DNA from: JBKQHQ01 sp052148715
Lineage (GTDB): Bacteria; Pseudomonadota; Alphaproteobacteria; Rhizobiales; Xanthobacteraceae
Reading direction: 5' to 3'
Length of the DNA stretch: 64,000 nt
NCBI GenBank assembly: GCA_052148715.1
Contig: JBKQHQ010000052.1
Location: forward strand, 1 to 64,000
Made by a program: the position numbers and the translations under genes. The notes beneath the pieces were generated by a model, which made no database searches, was not told the origin of the DNA, and saw only the letters and a list, made by a program, of their open reading frames with translations. Shown here in pieces: positions 9,284 to 18,358 of the stretch (its first letter is position 1; each line of letters opens with the position of its first letter).

Positions 9284-11071
9284 GTGAGCTCGCGCGACGA
9301 GACCCCGGCCCAGCGATCCTACGTCGACGGCCAACAACCGTGCCTGGTCGAGGCGGATGCGGGCAAAGCCGCAGCGCTCGATTTGGATGTCGCGGCGATC
9401 TTGGCCTCGATCTGCGAAGTGCCCTACGAGTGGCAGATCGACACCGATGCGCTCAGCTGGGGCGCCCATGTGCAAGAGGTGCTGTTGATCGATAGGCCCG
9501 AGGCGATTGCGACGGGGCGGTCCTATGCGCAGTTGCTGGAGCCCGAGAAAGGCGACAGCCGCTTCGAGGCGGTGATGCGCTCGCGCCAGCGCGACGAGGG
9601 AGCAGGCGTCCCCTACCTGGTCCAATATGCGCTGCGCTCGACCGCCGAGTCCGCGACGCCGCTTTGGATCGAGGACCAGGGCCGATGGTTTGCCGGCCCA
9701 GGCGGCAGACCCGCCCGAGCGCACGGCGTCGTTCGGGTCATCAACGAGCGTCACGCGCTCGACGAACGGCTCGCCTATCTCTCGCGCTTCGACAGCCTCA
9801 CCGGCGAGATGAACCGCGCACACCTGACCGAGGTATTGGAAGCAGCCCTCGAGGAGGCGGTGCGCTTCCGCTCGTCATGCGGTTTTCTGTTGGTGGCGAT
9901 CGACCGGCTTGCGCGTCTCAACGAGGCCTACGGGTACGATGTCGCCGACGAGGTTGTCGCCGCGGTCGGCAGGCGCATACGCGGCAAGATGCGCGCCGGC
10001 GATAGCTTGGGACGTTTTTCCGGAAACAAGTTCGGCGTCGTGCTGAAGAGCTGCACGCCCGAGGAATTGCTCATTGCCGCCGACCGCTTGTTGGCCGGCG
10101 TGCGCGATGACGTGGTCGAGACCACGGCCGGTCCGGTTGCCGTTACGGTGACGATTGGCGGCGTAACCGCTCCGCGGCATGCGCGCACCGTGCGCGACGC
10201 TTTGGCGCGTGCGCAGGAGGCGCTCGACGCGGCCAAGGCCAGGCGGCAGGGTTCGTTTCTGGCCTATCGGCCGAATCCGGAGCGTGACGCGCAACGCCGC
10301 AAGAATGCACAATCGACCGACGAGATTCTCACAGCGCTGAACGAGCGCCGCATCTCGCTCGCCTTCGAGCCGGTGGTCGAGGCCGTCTCGCGACGGCCCG
10401 CCTTCTACGAATGCTTGCTGCGCGTGCACCGGGCTGACGGAACGGCGCTGCCGACGCAGGATCTGGTGGCCCTCGCCGAGCGGCTTGGTCTCGTCCGCTT
10501 GCTCGACTATCGTGTGCTTGAGCTTGTGATTGCCGAGCTCAATGCGACGCCGGGCTTGCAGGCGAGCCTAAATGTTTCGGCGGCTTCGACGACCGATCCG
10601 GATTGGTGGACCCATCTCGGCGGGATGTTGCGCGCCCACGCGGCGCTTGCCCAGCGTCTTACTGTCGAGATCACCGAGACGGCGGCGATCCACGACATCG
10701 ACGAAACCCGCGGTTTCGTCGCGCGGGTCAAGGATCTCGGCTGCCGCATCGCCATCGATGATTTCGGCGCGGGCTACACGTCGTTTCGCAACTTGCGCAA
10801 GCTCGGCGTCGATATGGTCAAGGTCGATGGGGCGTATGTACAGAACCTTGTGGATTCGCCGGATGATCGCGCCTTCGTGCAGACACTGATCGACCTCGCC
10901 CGCCGCTTGCGGCTGCAGACCGTGGCCGAATGGGTGCAAGACGAGCAGGCGGCGGCGATGCTCACCAATTGGGGTTGCGACTATCTGCAAGGCGCGCTGA
11001 TCGGGCTTGCCGCGCCCGAACGTCCGTGGGCCGCGTCGCCCGCGCAAAAGGCGATTTTACCGCCGAGTTAG
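9284..11071 (+). CDS. EAL-domain phosphodiesterase with PAS-like and degenerate GGDEF domains
   Basis: Predicted cyclic-di-GMP signalling protein of 595 residues. The N-terminal region (about 40-170) looks like a PAS sensor (YEWQIDTDALSWG). The GGDEF domain (about 185-340) reads SGNKF where GGDEF is expected, so cyclase activity is unlikely. The EAL domain (about 360-580) keeps the key residues: YECLLRVHR (Glu of EAL), LNVSAAS, VEITETAA, IDDFGAGYTSF, VKVDGAYV, AEWVQDE and the QGALIG end. Phosphodiesterase activity is therefore plausible. I prefer the GTG at 9284, preceded by AAGGGA; an in-frame ATG at 9149 has no ribosome binding site. No transmembrane segment is seen. Confidence 0.9.
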   Translation: MSSRDETPAQRSYVDGQQPCLVEADAGKAAALDLDVAAILASICEVPYEWQIDTDALSWGAHVQEVLLIDRPEAIATGRSYAQLLEPEKGDSRFEAVMRSRQRDEGAGVPYLVQYALRSTAESATPLWIEDQGRWFAGPGGRPARAHGVVRVINERHALDERLAYLSRFDSLTGEMNRAHLTEVLEAALEEAVRFRSSCGFLLVAIDRLARLNEAYGYDVADEVVAAVGRRIRGKMRAGDSLGRFSGNKFGVVLKSCTPEELLIAADRLLAGVRDDVVETTAGPVAVTVTIGGVTAPRHARTVRDALARAQEALDAAKARRQGSFLAYRPNPERDAQRRKNAQSTDEILTALNERRISLAFEPVVEAVSRRPAFYECLLRVHRADGTALPTQDLVALAERLGLVRLLDYRVLELVIAELNATPGLQASLNVSAASTTDPDWWTHLGGMLRAHAALAQRLTVEITETAAIHDIDETRGFVARVKDLGCRIAIDDFGAGYTSFRNLRKLGVDMVKVDGAYVQNLVDSPDDRAFVQTLIDLARRLRLQTVAEWVQDEQAAAMLTNWGCDYLQGALIGLAAPERPWAASPAQKAILPPS

Positions 11072-11088
11072 CCCCGCCGCGCTGAACC

Positions 11089-11712
11089 TCAATCCTTCTT
11101 GTCGCCGTCCTTGTCGGTCAGGCGATCGATGCGCTTCTGCATGTCGTCGAGCTTGCGCTTGAGCTCGTCCATCTCGCCGACCGAACGCGGCGCGTTTTCG
11201 GAACGCGGCAAGCCCTCGCCCTCGCCCGCCTTCTCGTCGCGCAGCGGGAAGGGCCTAAACATCGCAAACGCGCTCTCGAACATCTCCATGTTCCGGCGCA
11301 CATGCTCATCGAGCGGCCCGAGCGAGACGACCCCGAAGGCCTGGGCCATCTGCTGGCGGAATTTTTCCTGCTCGCGGGTCAGCGTATCGATCGAGACCTC
11401 GAGATAGCGGGGCACCAGCATCTGCATGCTATCGCCGTAGAACCGGATCAGTTGGCGCAGGAAGGCGATCGGCAGCAGGTTCTGCCCCTCTTTGTTCTCT
11501 TGCTCGAAGATGATCTGCGTCAGCACTGAGCGGGTGATCTCCTCGCTCGTCTTGGCGTCATAGACCACGAAATCCTCGCCCCCCTTCACCATGGCGGCGA
11601 GGTCCTCGAGCGTGACGTAGGTGCTCGTGCCCGTATTGTAGAGCCGGCGATTGGCGTATTTCTTGATAACGACCGGTTGCTCGGATTTTACCATTTGTTC
11701 AGTTTTTGCCAT
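11089..11712 (-). CDS. phaR: Polyhydroxyalkanoate synthesis repressor PhaR
   Basis: DNA-binding repressor that senses polyhydroxybutyrate (PHB) granules and controls phasin and PHB genes. The 207-residue protein has the PHB/PHA accumulation regulator N-terminal domain (IKKYANRRLYNTGTSTYVT, about residues 16-35). It continues through the LEDLAAMVKGGEDFVVYDAK segment and two PHB_acc repeats (LTQIIFEQENKEGQNLLP, then MLVPRYLEVSIDTLTREQ). The acidic/basic C-terminal helix (LKRKLDDMQKRIDRLTD) is a short coiled coil. It is divergent from phaA-phaB across a 245-bp spacer, the arrangement standard for Rhizobiales, so it probably regulates that spacer. Confidence 0.95.
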   Translation of the reverse strand: MAKTEQMVKSEQPVVIKKYANRRLYNTGTSTYVTLEDLAAMVKGGEDFVVYDAKTSEEITRSVLTQIIFEQENKEGQNLLPIAFLRQLIRFYGDSMQMLVPRYLEVSIDTLTREQEKFRQQMAQAFGVVSLGPLDEHVRRNMEMFESAFAMFRPFPLRDEKAGEGEGLPRSENAPRSVGEMDELKRKLDDMQKRIDRLTDKDGDKKD

Positions 11713-11957
11713 GACGGAAAATCACCCTGCCTGAGCGGCTGACCAAGCATAACCACTTTCTGTGTGGGAGGGCCACACTTTTGTACATCCGCCTCCTTTT
11801 CGGGCGCATGACGGGAGCATTGACACGTCCTGGCAGTCTATCGAGGATGCGCCCACATAAGGTTGCCGGGGCGGGGATGGATGCCGGGCGCCCAAACGGT
11901 TCCGTTCCGACCAAATCCCTGTCGTGGCCGAACTTGGCCCTTGAAGGAGTTTTCCCA

Positions 11958-13133
<1,176 letters not shown>

Positions 13134-13200
13134 ACGCTTCGGACTGCCGAATTCACGGGAACACGGGCGTAAGCCGTGGTAGTATAAACCCAGGAGTCGT

Positions 13201-13281
13201 CATGGCCACGCTTGTCACGGCCATCCACGATTTGCTTGCAGTGCCGAGCAGACGTGGATGGCCGTGACAAGTGTGGCCATG
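13201..13281. repeat. Long palindromic intergenic repeat
   Basis: Inverted repeat with 29-nt arms at 13201-13229 and 13253-13281, one mismatch between them, and a 23-nt loop. The arms begin CATGGCCAC and carry the core GGCCATCCACG. Palindromes built on this core are, to my recollection, very common between genes in Bradyrhizobium and relatives. It lies between phaA and phaB, so the phaA-phaB transcript would fold it into a strong hairpin. No T-run follows, so it is not a simple terminator. Only one copy is seen in this window. Confidence 0.85.
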
Positions 13282-13326
13282 AAGCCGCGGGGTTGGTGAA
13301 GCGGGTCGCTCGGGGAGGAATTGCTC

Positions 13327-14052
13327 ATGGCACGTGTTGCTGTAGTGACAGGTGGCACGCGCGGCATCGGGGCCGCCATTGCGAAAGCTCTGCAGGCTGC
13401 CGGCTATAAGGTCGCGGCGAACTATGCGGGCAACGAGGAGGCGGCGCGGAAGTTCAAGAGCGAGACCGGCATTCCAGTCTATAAATGGGACGTGTCGTCC
13501 TACGAGGCGTGCGAGGCCGGGCTCAAGCAGGTCGAGGCGGATATCGGGCCCGTCGAGATACTCGTGAACAATGCGGGCATCACGCACGATTCCATGTTCC
13601 ACCGGATGAAGCCGGAGCAATGGAGCGCCGTCATCAACACCAATCTCAGTTCGCTGTTCAACATGTGCCGGCCGGTGATCGAAGGCATGCGGGCGCGCAA
13701 GTTCGGCCGCATCATCAACATTTCGTCGATCAACGGACAGAAGGGACAGATCGGTCAGTCGAACTATTCGGCTGCCAAGGCCGGCGAGATCGGCTTCACC
13801 AAGGCGCTGGCGCAGGAAAATGCGAAGAGCGGCGTCACCGTAAACGCTGTCTGTCCGGGCTATATCAACACCGAAATGGTGCAGGCGGTGCCGAAGGACG
13901 TCTTGGAGAAGAACATCCTTCCACTGATCCCGCTTGGCCGCCTCGGCCAGCCCGAAGAGGTTGCGCGCTGTGTGCTGTTTCTCGTGGCCGACGAATCCGG
14001 TTTCATTACCGGCTCGACCTTGTCGGCAAACGGTGGGCAGGTGATGGTGTGA
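13327..14052 (+). CDS. phaB: Acetoacetyl-CoA reductase
   Basis: NADPH-dependent reduction of acetoacetyl-CoA to (R)-3-hydroxybutyryl-CoA, the second step of polyhydroxybutyrate synthesis. The 241-residue short-chain dehydrogenase has the nucleotide-binding TGGTRGIGAAI at the N-terminus, NNAG (about residue 86), catalytic Ser in NISSINGQKGQ, and the YSAAK catalytic Tyr/Lys pair (about residue 151). The ending TGSTLSANGGQVMV is typical of PhaB. The start is the ATG at 13327 with GAGGAA upstream. It lies 193 bp after phaA, separated by the palindromic repeat. The PHA synthase gene is not in this window. Confidence 0.96.
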   Translation: MARVAVVTGGTRGIGAAIAKALQAAGYKVAANYAGNEEAARKFKSETGIPVYKWDVSSYEACEAGLKQVEADIGPVEILVNNAGITHDSMFHRMKPEQWSAVINTNLSSLFNMCRPVIEGMRARKFGRIINISSINGQKGQIGQSNYSAAKAGEIGFTKALAQENAKSGVTVNAVCPGYINTEMVQAVPKDVLEKNILPLIPLGRLGQPEEVARCVLFLVADESGFITGSTLSANGGQVMV

Positions 14053-14125
14053 GGATCAGGAATTAGAGGTCAATGATCAGAAATCCGCCAAGGCTGCTGC
14101 TGTCTGCCACTGATTTCTGATTCCG
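14053..14125. repeat. TCAG-rich inverted repeat at a convergent junction (copy 1)
   Basis: Imperfect inverted repeat between phaB and the DUF985 gene. The left arm has GGAATTAGAGGTCAATG and the right arm has CCACTGATTTCTGATTCC; the reverse complement of the right arm agrees with the left at about 13 of 17 positions. Internal ATGATCAGAAAT matches the core of three other copies at about 25.9, 31.2 and 37.15 kb. The last 20 or so codons of the DUF985 gene, including its stop, lie inside it. It may act as a bidirectional terminator. Confidence 0.6.
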
Positions 14126-14534
14126 GACCGGCCAGCTCGAATCCCGAGAACTCGAATCCGGGAGCCACTGTGCAGCCGACCAGCGTCCAGTCTCCCAGAG
14201 TCTCTGCCGCCTGCCAGTCGCCGGCCGGCACGATCGCTTGCGGGCGCTCGCCGGCCAGGAGGTCGGGTCCAAGACGCAGCATCATGCTTTGCGTTGCGTC
14301 GGCAATATACAGCGCCAGCGGGCTCCCGGCATAGAAGTGCCAAACCTCGGTCGCGTCCACTCGATGCCAATGCGAGCGCTCGCCGCGCGCCAGCAGAAAA
14401 TAAATGGTCGTCGATGCCGACCGGCCGCTCGCGTCGGCGCGCGTGTCGCGGAAGGTCTCGCGAAAATGCCCGCCTTCCGGATGCGGCTTGAGCTCAAGGA
14501 GGCGGATGATCTCTACGACGTCGGGGGAAGGCAT
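14070..14534 (-). CDS. Cupin-fold DUF985 family protein
   Basis: A 154-residue protein of the DUF985 (Cupin_5) family, a double-stranded beta-helix fold. Recognisable segments are LELKPHPEGGHFRETFRD at the N-terminus, STTIYFLLARGERSHWHR, EVWHFYAGSPL, and GDWTLVGCTVAPGFEFSGFE near the C-terminus. His residues in HWHR and EVWHF could bind a metal. The biochemical function of the family is unsettled. The C-terminal tail after FELAGPE is encoded by an intergenic repeat and is unlikely to be part of the fold. Its start is 15 bp from the stop of gloB, which lies upstream on the same strand. Confidence 0.9.
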   Translation of the reverse strand: MPSPDVVEIIRLLELKPHPEGGHFRETFRDTRADASGRSASTTIYFLLARGERSHWHRVDATEVWHFYAGSPLALYIADATQSMMLRLGPDLLAGERPQAIVPAGDWQAAETLGDWTLVGCTVAPGFEFSGFELAGPESEISGRQQQPWRISDH

Positions 14535-14549
14535 CGTTGCGCGGACGAT

Positions 14550-15317
14550 TTAGAACTTGTTCTTCCTCGCCCTGATCTCCGCAAAGACTTGAGCGGGAGG
14601 TTTGCCTTGCATGCCTATCGCGGCCGCGACTTCTGAAAGGTCCGCGCGCAGGAACGGGTTTGCGGCTTTCTCGGCATCGAGCGTCGTCGGTATCGTCGGT
14701 TTGTGGTGTTCCACTTGTTCGGCCGCCTCGGCAGCGCGGGCGATGAGCGCCATGTTGTTGCGCTCAATCGTTTGTGCGAAGCGGATGTTGGCTTGTGTGT
14801 ATTCGTGGCCGCAATAGATGCGCGTTGCGCCGGGAAGGTCGCGCAGCTTCTTGAGTGACTCCCACATCACCTCTGGCGTGCCTTCGATCACGCGGCCGCA
14901 GCCGATCGAGAACAGCGTGTCGCCGACGAAGGCGAGATCCTCCGCGTCGAACCAATAGGCGATATGCCCGGCCGTGTGTCCCGGCGTCTCGAGCACCCGC
15001 GCGGACAGCCCACCGACCTTGACGGTAGCGCCTTCGCGTACGGTCTCGTCCACCAAGGGAATGCGGGCCGCTTCGTTCGCGGGCGCGACCACGCGACAGC
15101 GATGACGCTGCTTCAGGTCGGGAATGCCTGCGGTGTGGTCACCATGGTGATGGGTCACCAGAATGTCGGTCAGCCGCCAGCCGGTCGTTTTGAGGGCGGC
15201 CTCGACCGGGCCCGCTTCCGGCGCATCGATGGCGGCGGTGGCGCCGCTTCGCGGATCGTGGACCAGGACGCCGTAGTTGTCGGAAAGGCAGAGAAACAAG
15301 TGGGTTTGCGCGCTCAT
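14550..15317 (-). CDS. gloB: Hydroxyacylglutathione hydrolase (glyoxalase II)
   Basis: Hydrolyses S-lactoylglutathione to D-lactate and glutathione in methylglyoxal detoxification. The 255-residue length is standard. The binuclear metal site is complete: THHHGDHTAG (about residue 55), ETPGHTAGH (about 110), the bridging Asp in FVGDTLFSIGCGR, and CGHEYTQANIRFA. The C-terminal glutathione-binding HAGH domain ends NPFLRADLSEVAA. It is divergent from the methyltransferase gene and probably cotranscribed with the downstream DUF985 gene. This gloB-methyltransferase pairing also occurs in related genomes. Confidence 0.96.
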   Translation of the reverse strand: MSAQTHLFLCLSDNYGVLVHDPRSGATAAIDAPEAGPVEAALKTTGWRLTDILVTHHHGDHTAGIPDLKQRHRCRVVAPANEAARIPLVDETVREGATVKVGGLSARVLETPGHTAGHIAYWFDAEDLAFVGDTLFSIGCGRVIEGTPEVMWESLKKLRDLPGATRIYCGHEYTQANIRFAQTIERNNMALIARAAEAAEQVEHHKPTIPTTLDAEKAANPFLRADLSEVAAAIGMQGKPPAQVFAEIRARKNKF

Positions 15318-15499
15318 TCGATGCTCACCTTTGCCGGGGCGGCAATGATAGCACGTCGGGCGGTAGTCTTGAACGCCAAGCGGTGAATTGCTTACGCTCC
15401 GTGCCGCAGCAATTTCGTGCTAGTGTGCAACCCGCGCTTTTCTGGTTTGTTTCCAACGGAAAGGCTTGGCGATCACGCGTCGGAATCTCGCTTAAGCCC

Positions 15500-16252
15500 A
15501 TGTCTATCGACGTCGTCGATCTGCGTAACTTTTATGCGCAACGGCTCGGAACCGTGGCGCGTCGTTTTATTGGGCGTGGCATTCGCGGCCGCTGGGGTGA
15601 TACGCGCGCCATGCGCGTGCTCGGGATCGGCTATACGACGCCCTATCTCGGTCTGTTTCGGGAGGAGGCAGAGCGTTGTCTTGCCTTCATGCCCGCGGCG
15701 CAAGGTGTCGTGAAGTGGCCCTCGCGCAGCGCTGGCTTGGCTTCGCTCGTAGAGGAGGACGCACTGCCGCTGACCGACGCCGCGGTCGATCGCGTTCTGC
15801 TCGTACACGCGCTTGAAATGTCGCGCGACCCCACGGCCTTGCTGCGGGAGATTTGGCGTGTTCTTGCATCGGGAGGGCGGCTGCTTGCCGTGGTCCCCAA
15901 CCGGCGCGGGCTGTGGACACGCATGGATACGACCCCGTTCGGCCATGGGCGACCCTATTCGCGCTCCCAGATCACGCATTTGCTGCGCGAAACCTGGTTC
16001 ACTCCGACCGGTTGGGGCGAGGCGCTTTATGTGCCGCCGATTGCGCGCAACTGGTTTCTGCGCTCCGCCGTTGCCTGGGAGCGCGCCGGGGCCGTGACCT
16101 CGGCACCGTTTGCCGGCGTCCACATTGTCGAGGCGACCAAGCAGGTCTATCGCGCGGTTCCGGCGCGCCGCGAAAAACTTCGGCTGCTACCAGCCCTCGA
16201 GCCGGCATTGGTAGCGCCCTCACCAGGCGGCGCCGCGCGATGGAAGGAGTAG
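15500..16252 (+). CDS. Class I SAM-dependent methyltransferase
   Basis: A 250-residue methyltransferase of unknown substrate. The start is set at the ATG at 15500, giving MSIDVVDLRNFYAQRLG, the conserved N-terminus of the family in Rhizobiales; the frame is open 39 codons upstream. The SAM-binding strand reads MRVLGIGYTTPYLGLF, a relaxed version of motif I. Later motifs are DAAVDRVLLVHALEM and LREIWRVLASGGRLLAVVPNR. Placement divergent to gloB is conserved. No membrane segment or signal peptide is seen. Confidence 0.85.
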   Translation: MSIDVVDLRNFYAQRLGTVARRFIGRGIRGRWGDTRAMRVLGIGYTTPYLGLFREEAERCLAFMPAAQGVVKWPSRSAGLASLVEEDALPLTDAAVDRVLLVHALEMSRDPTALLREIWRVLASGGRLLAVVPNRRGLWTRMDTTPFGHGRPYSRSQITHLLRETWFTPTGWGEALYVPPIARNWFLRSAVAWERAGAVTSAPFAGVHIVEATKQVYRAVPARREKLRLLPALEPALVAPSPGGAARWKE

Positions 16253-16264
16253 GTTAACTGAACA

Positions 16265-16981
16265 TCAATCGAGCGGGCGCGAATTCCCGCCAGCGTCCTC
16301 CGGACCATCGCCGCCGGTCGAGGAGGCATTCGGCAGGTCGGGCCGCGGGCTGCGATGACGCCGCCGCCGCCGATGTAGAGGAAACCGATCCGGTTGGTCA
16401 TGGCCATGACCGTTCGGCGCGAAGGTTTGGGGCGGTTGGCCGCCGCCGGTGATGAAGGAGGGTAGCCGCTCGCCCTCATTGGCGGCCTCGTTCGATGACG
16501 GGGCCGATGGTATCCGTACCGCATGCGACTGCGGCTCCGAGCCGGCGTAGGGCTGCGGCTCGCGGCGTGGATAGGGCTGGTGCGTTGTTTCACGCGGCAT
16601 GTAGGGCTGAGGCTCGCGCGGGCCGTAGCCGGGCTCGCCGCCGCCCATCATCGGGTGTGCGCTGTCCTCGTCGCCGTCGTCAAACATGTCGTCGCCGCGA
16701 TTGTCGCCGTCGCCGCGATAGAACGGCTGGCTCTGGCGGAATTGCTCCTGTGCGGCGGCAATCATCCGAAAATAATGCTCGGCGTGCTGGTAATAATTTT
16801 CCGCGGCTACCGGGTCTCCCGACGCCTGCGCATCGCGCGCCAGTTGAACGTATTTCTCGGCAATGTGCGAGGCAGTTCCGCGGATTTTGACATCCGGACC
16901 GTTCGATTCGTAGACCCGGGCCAACGGATTTTGACTTTTGCGGTTGCGTCCCCGCATACGCTTGTTCTGACCGTTTCTCAT
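16265..16981 (-). CDS. DUF4167 domain-containing protein
   Basis: A 238-residue protein. The N-terminal DUF4167 domain (residues 1-75) contains RMRGRNRKSQNPLARVYESN and the helix HYFRMIAAAQEQ. The rest is disordered, with an acidic patch (DDGDEDS), Pro/Tyr/Gln repeats (REPQPYMPRE, RREPQPYAGSE) and an Arg/His-rich stretch near the end. An Arg-rich start plus a low-complexity tail suggests RNA or nucleoid association, but this is inference. It is almost exclusively alphaproteobacterial and commonly sits downstream of prmC-prfA, as here. Confidence 0.9.
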   Translation of the reverse strand: MRNGQNKRMRGRNRKSQNPLARVYESNGPDVKIRGTASHIAEKYVQLARDAQASGDPVAAENYYQHAEHYFRMIAAAQEQFRQSQPFYRGDGDNRGDDMFDDGDEDSAHPMMGGGEPGYGPREPQPYMPRETTHQPYPRREPQPYAGSEPQSHAVRIPSAPSSNEAANEGERLPSFITGGGQPPQTFAPNGHGHDQPDRFPLHRRRRRHRSPRPDLPNASSTGGDGPEDAGGNSRPLD

Positions 16982-17449
16982 GGTTTGCCTTTTCGCCGAC
17001 CTTATGTTTGCGACAAATTGCGACGGCGATCGCCGCCGAGTTCACTCGACCATTCGACGACCGGAAACAGGCAGCCCATAGGGACACGCCCATTTACGCC
17101 CTCGACAGCCCTTCTTCATTGAGATCACGATCGTATCGTGATGGCCAAAACAACCCCTAGCCGGAACCCTGTCGCGGCGGTGCCCTATCCCTCGTCACGC
17201 GCCTTGTCGTATTCCGAAGAGCTGCGCGCAATGGTAAAGCGTCCTGACCCGAATGTGGCAGTTCGCATCTGCCGTCAGACCTGCGTTATCCGCCCTGCCT
17301 GCGCCGCTCGCCTCAAGGAACTCCGCCCTCGGCATTCTACGCGACGCGACACCCGATCTCGGGTCGACTTCGTAGCGCGAAGGTAATCATTCCCGACCAA
17401 TATTCCAAGCGATTTTTTCGCTTCTCCGCATTAGTCCCAAGGGATCGGC
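16982..17449. other. Intergenic region between prmC and the DUF4167 gene
   Basis: About 470 bp between two minus-strand genes, so it probably holds the DUF4167 promoter. It contains a perfect short inverted repeat (see 17124-17142). A plus-strand reading frame at 17138-17386 is Arg/Ser/Pro-rich without recognisable features and is not called. Confidence 0.4.
17124..17142. promoter_or_regulatory. Short perfect inverted repeat (possible operator)
   Basis: ATCACGAT-CGT-ATCGTGAT, 8-nt perfect arms with a 3-nt spacer, 142 bp upstream of the DUF4167 start. The size and symmetry suit a dimeric regulator, but no known consensus was recognised and chance cannot be excluded. Confidence 0.25.
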
Positions 17450-18358
17450 TCAGGGATCGGCTCTAGCACCTGCGTCTACCGCATGCGCGACCAGCGCCCG
17501 CGGAATGCCAGCCAAGTCGTTGCGAATGATGGCGATCTTCAAGCCGGCGCGAGCGAACAGGGTGGCGACCGCGTCGGCCTGTCCCCGAGCGAGCTCGACG
17601 ATGAGGTGCCCTCCCTGTGCCAGCAGATGCTGTGCGTCCGCGGCGATGCAGCGGTACGCCGCAAGACCATCGGGGCCGCCGTCTAGCGCAAGGCGCGGGT
17701 CATAGTCGCGAACATCTGCAGCGAGCGCTCCGATCTCGCTGCTTGCGATGTAGGGAGGGTTGGACACGACGAGGTCGAATCCGCCCGCGAGCGCGCAACC
17801 GAAATCGCTGGCGACAAAGGCTGAGCGGGCCCGGTGGTGCAGGCGCGCCGCGTTGTGACGCGCCGTGATCAACGCAGCGATACTTACGTCGGTGCCAACA
17901 CCAAAGGCCTGCGGAAGCTCGGAGAGAAGCGCCAGCAGCAGCGCACCCGATCCGGTTCCAAGATCGGCGATCCGATACGGCGCAGTGCGCGAGCCGCGCC
18001 CATCAATGCTCGCAAGCGCTGCCTCAACAACGGTTTCGCTCTCAGGCCTGGGCACGAGCGTTGCTGAAGTGATGTTAAGCGCCAAGCCCCAAAATTCTTT
18101 TGTGCCGACGATGCGGGCGATCGGCTCGCGCTCAAGCCTGCGCATGGCGAGCACGCCGATTGCCCGTGCCTCCGAATCCGTGAGGCGGCGTTGTGGAGCG
18201 GCGGCGAGCGCCGCATGATCGAGCCCGAGCGCGTGGCCGACGAGGATGCGCGCGTCGAGCTCGGGCGAATCTATTTCTTTCGCGCGCAATATCCGGCTCA
18301 ACAGCCGCCGCGCCTCATCCACCCCCATGCCCGGCTCGAGCCCAGGAACGTGCTTCAT
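17450..18358 (-). CDS. prmC: Peptide chain release factor N5-glutamine methyltransferase
   Basis: Methylates the Gln of the GGQ motif in release factors RF1 and RF2. The 302-residue protein has the helical N-terminal PrmC domain (DSPELDARILVGHALGLDH). The SAM site is IADLGTGSGALLLALLSELP (about residue 130), and the substrate-Gln motif NPPYI is at about residue 204. It overlaps the upstream prfA stop by 4 nt (ATGA), so translation is coupled to the factor it modifies. That order is conserved in most bacteria. Confidence 0.96.
   Translation of the reverse strand: MKHVPGLEPGMGVDEARRLLSRILRAKEIDSPELDARILVGHALGLDHAALAAAPQRRLTDSEARAIGVLAMRRLEREPIARIVGTKEFWGLALNITSATLVPRPESETVVEAALASIDGRGSRTAPYRIADLGTGSGALLLALLSELPQAFGVGTDVSIAALITARHNAARLHHRARSAFVASDFGCALAGGFDLVVSNPPYIASSEIGALAADVRDYDPRLALDGGPDGLAAYRCIAADAQHLLAQGGHLIVELARGQADAVATLFARAGLKIAIIRNDLAGIPRALVAHAVDAGARADP

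Noticed and set aside
11762..11835. TTGACA and a GTGTGG/CCACAC palindrome between phaR and phaA as promoter and operator
   Set aside because: No matching -10 box at proper spacing and no recognised PhaR consensus; too weak to list as a feature.
17138..17386. Plus-strand frame of 82 codons in the prmC-DUF4167 gap
   Set aside because: Arg/Ser/Pro-rich with no conserved pattern, and no neighbour on that strand.
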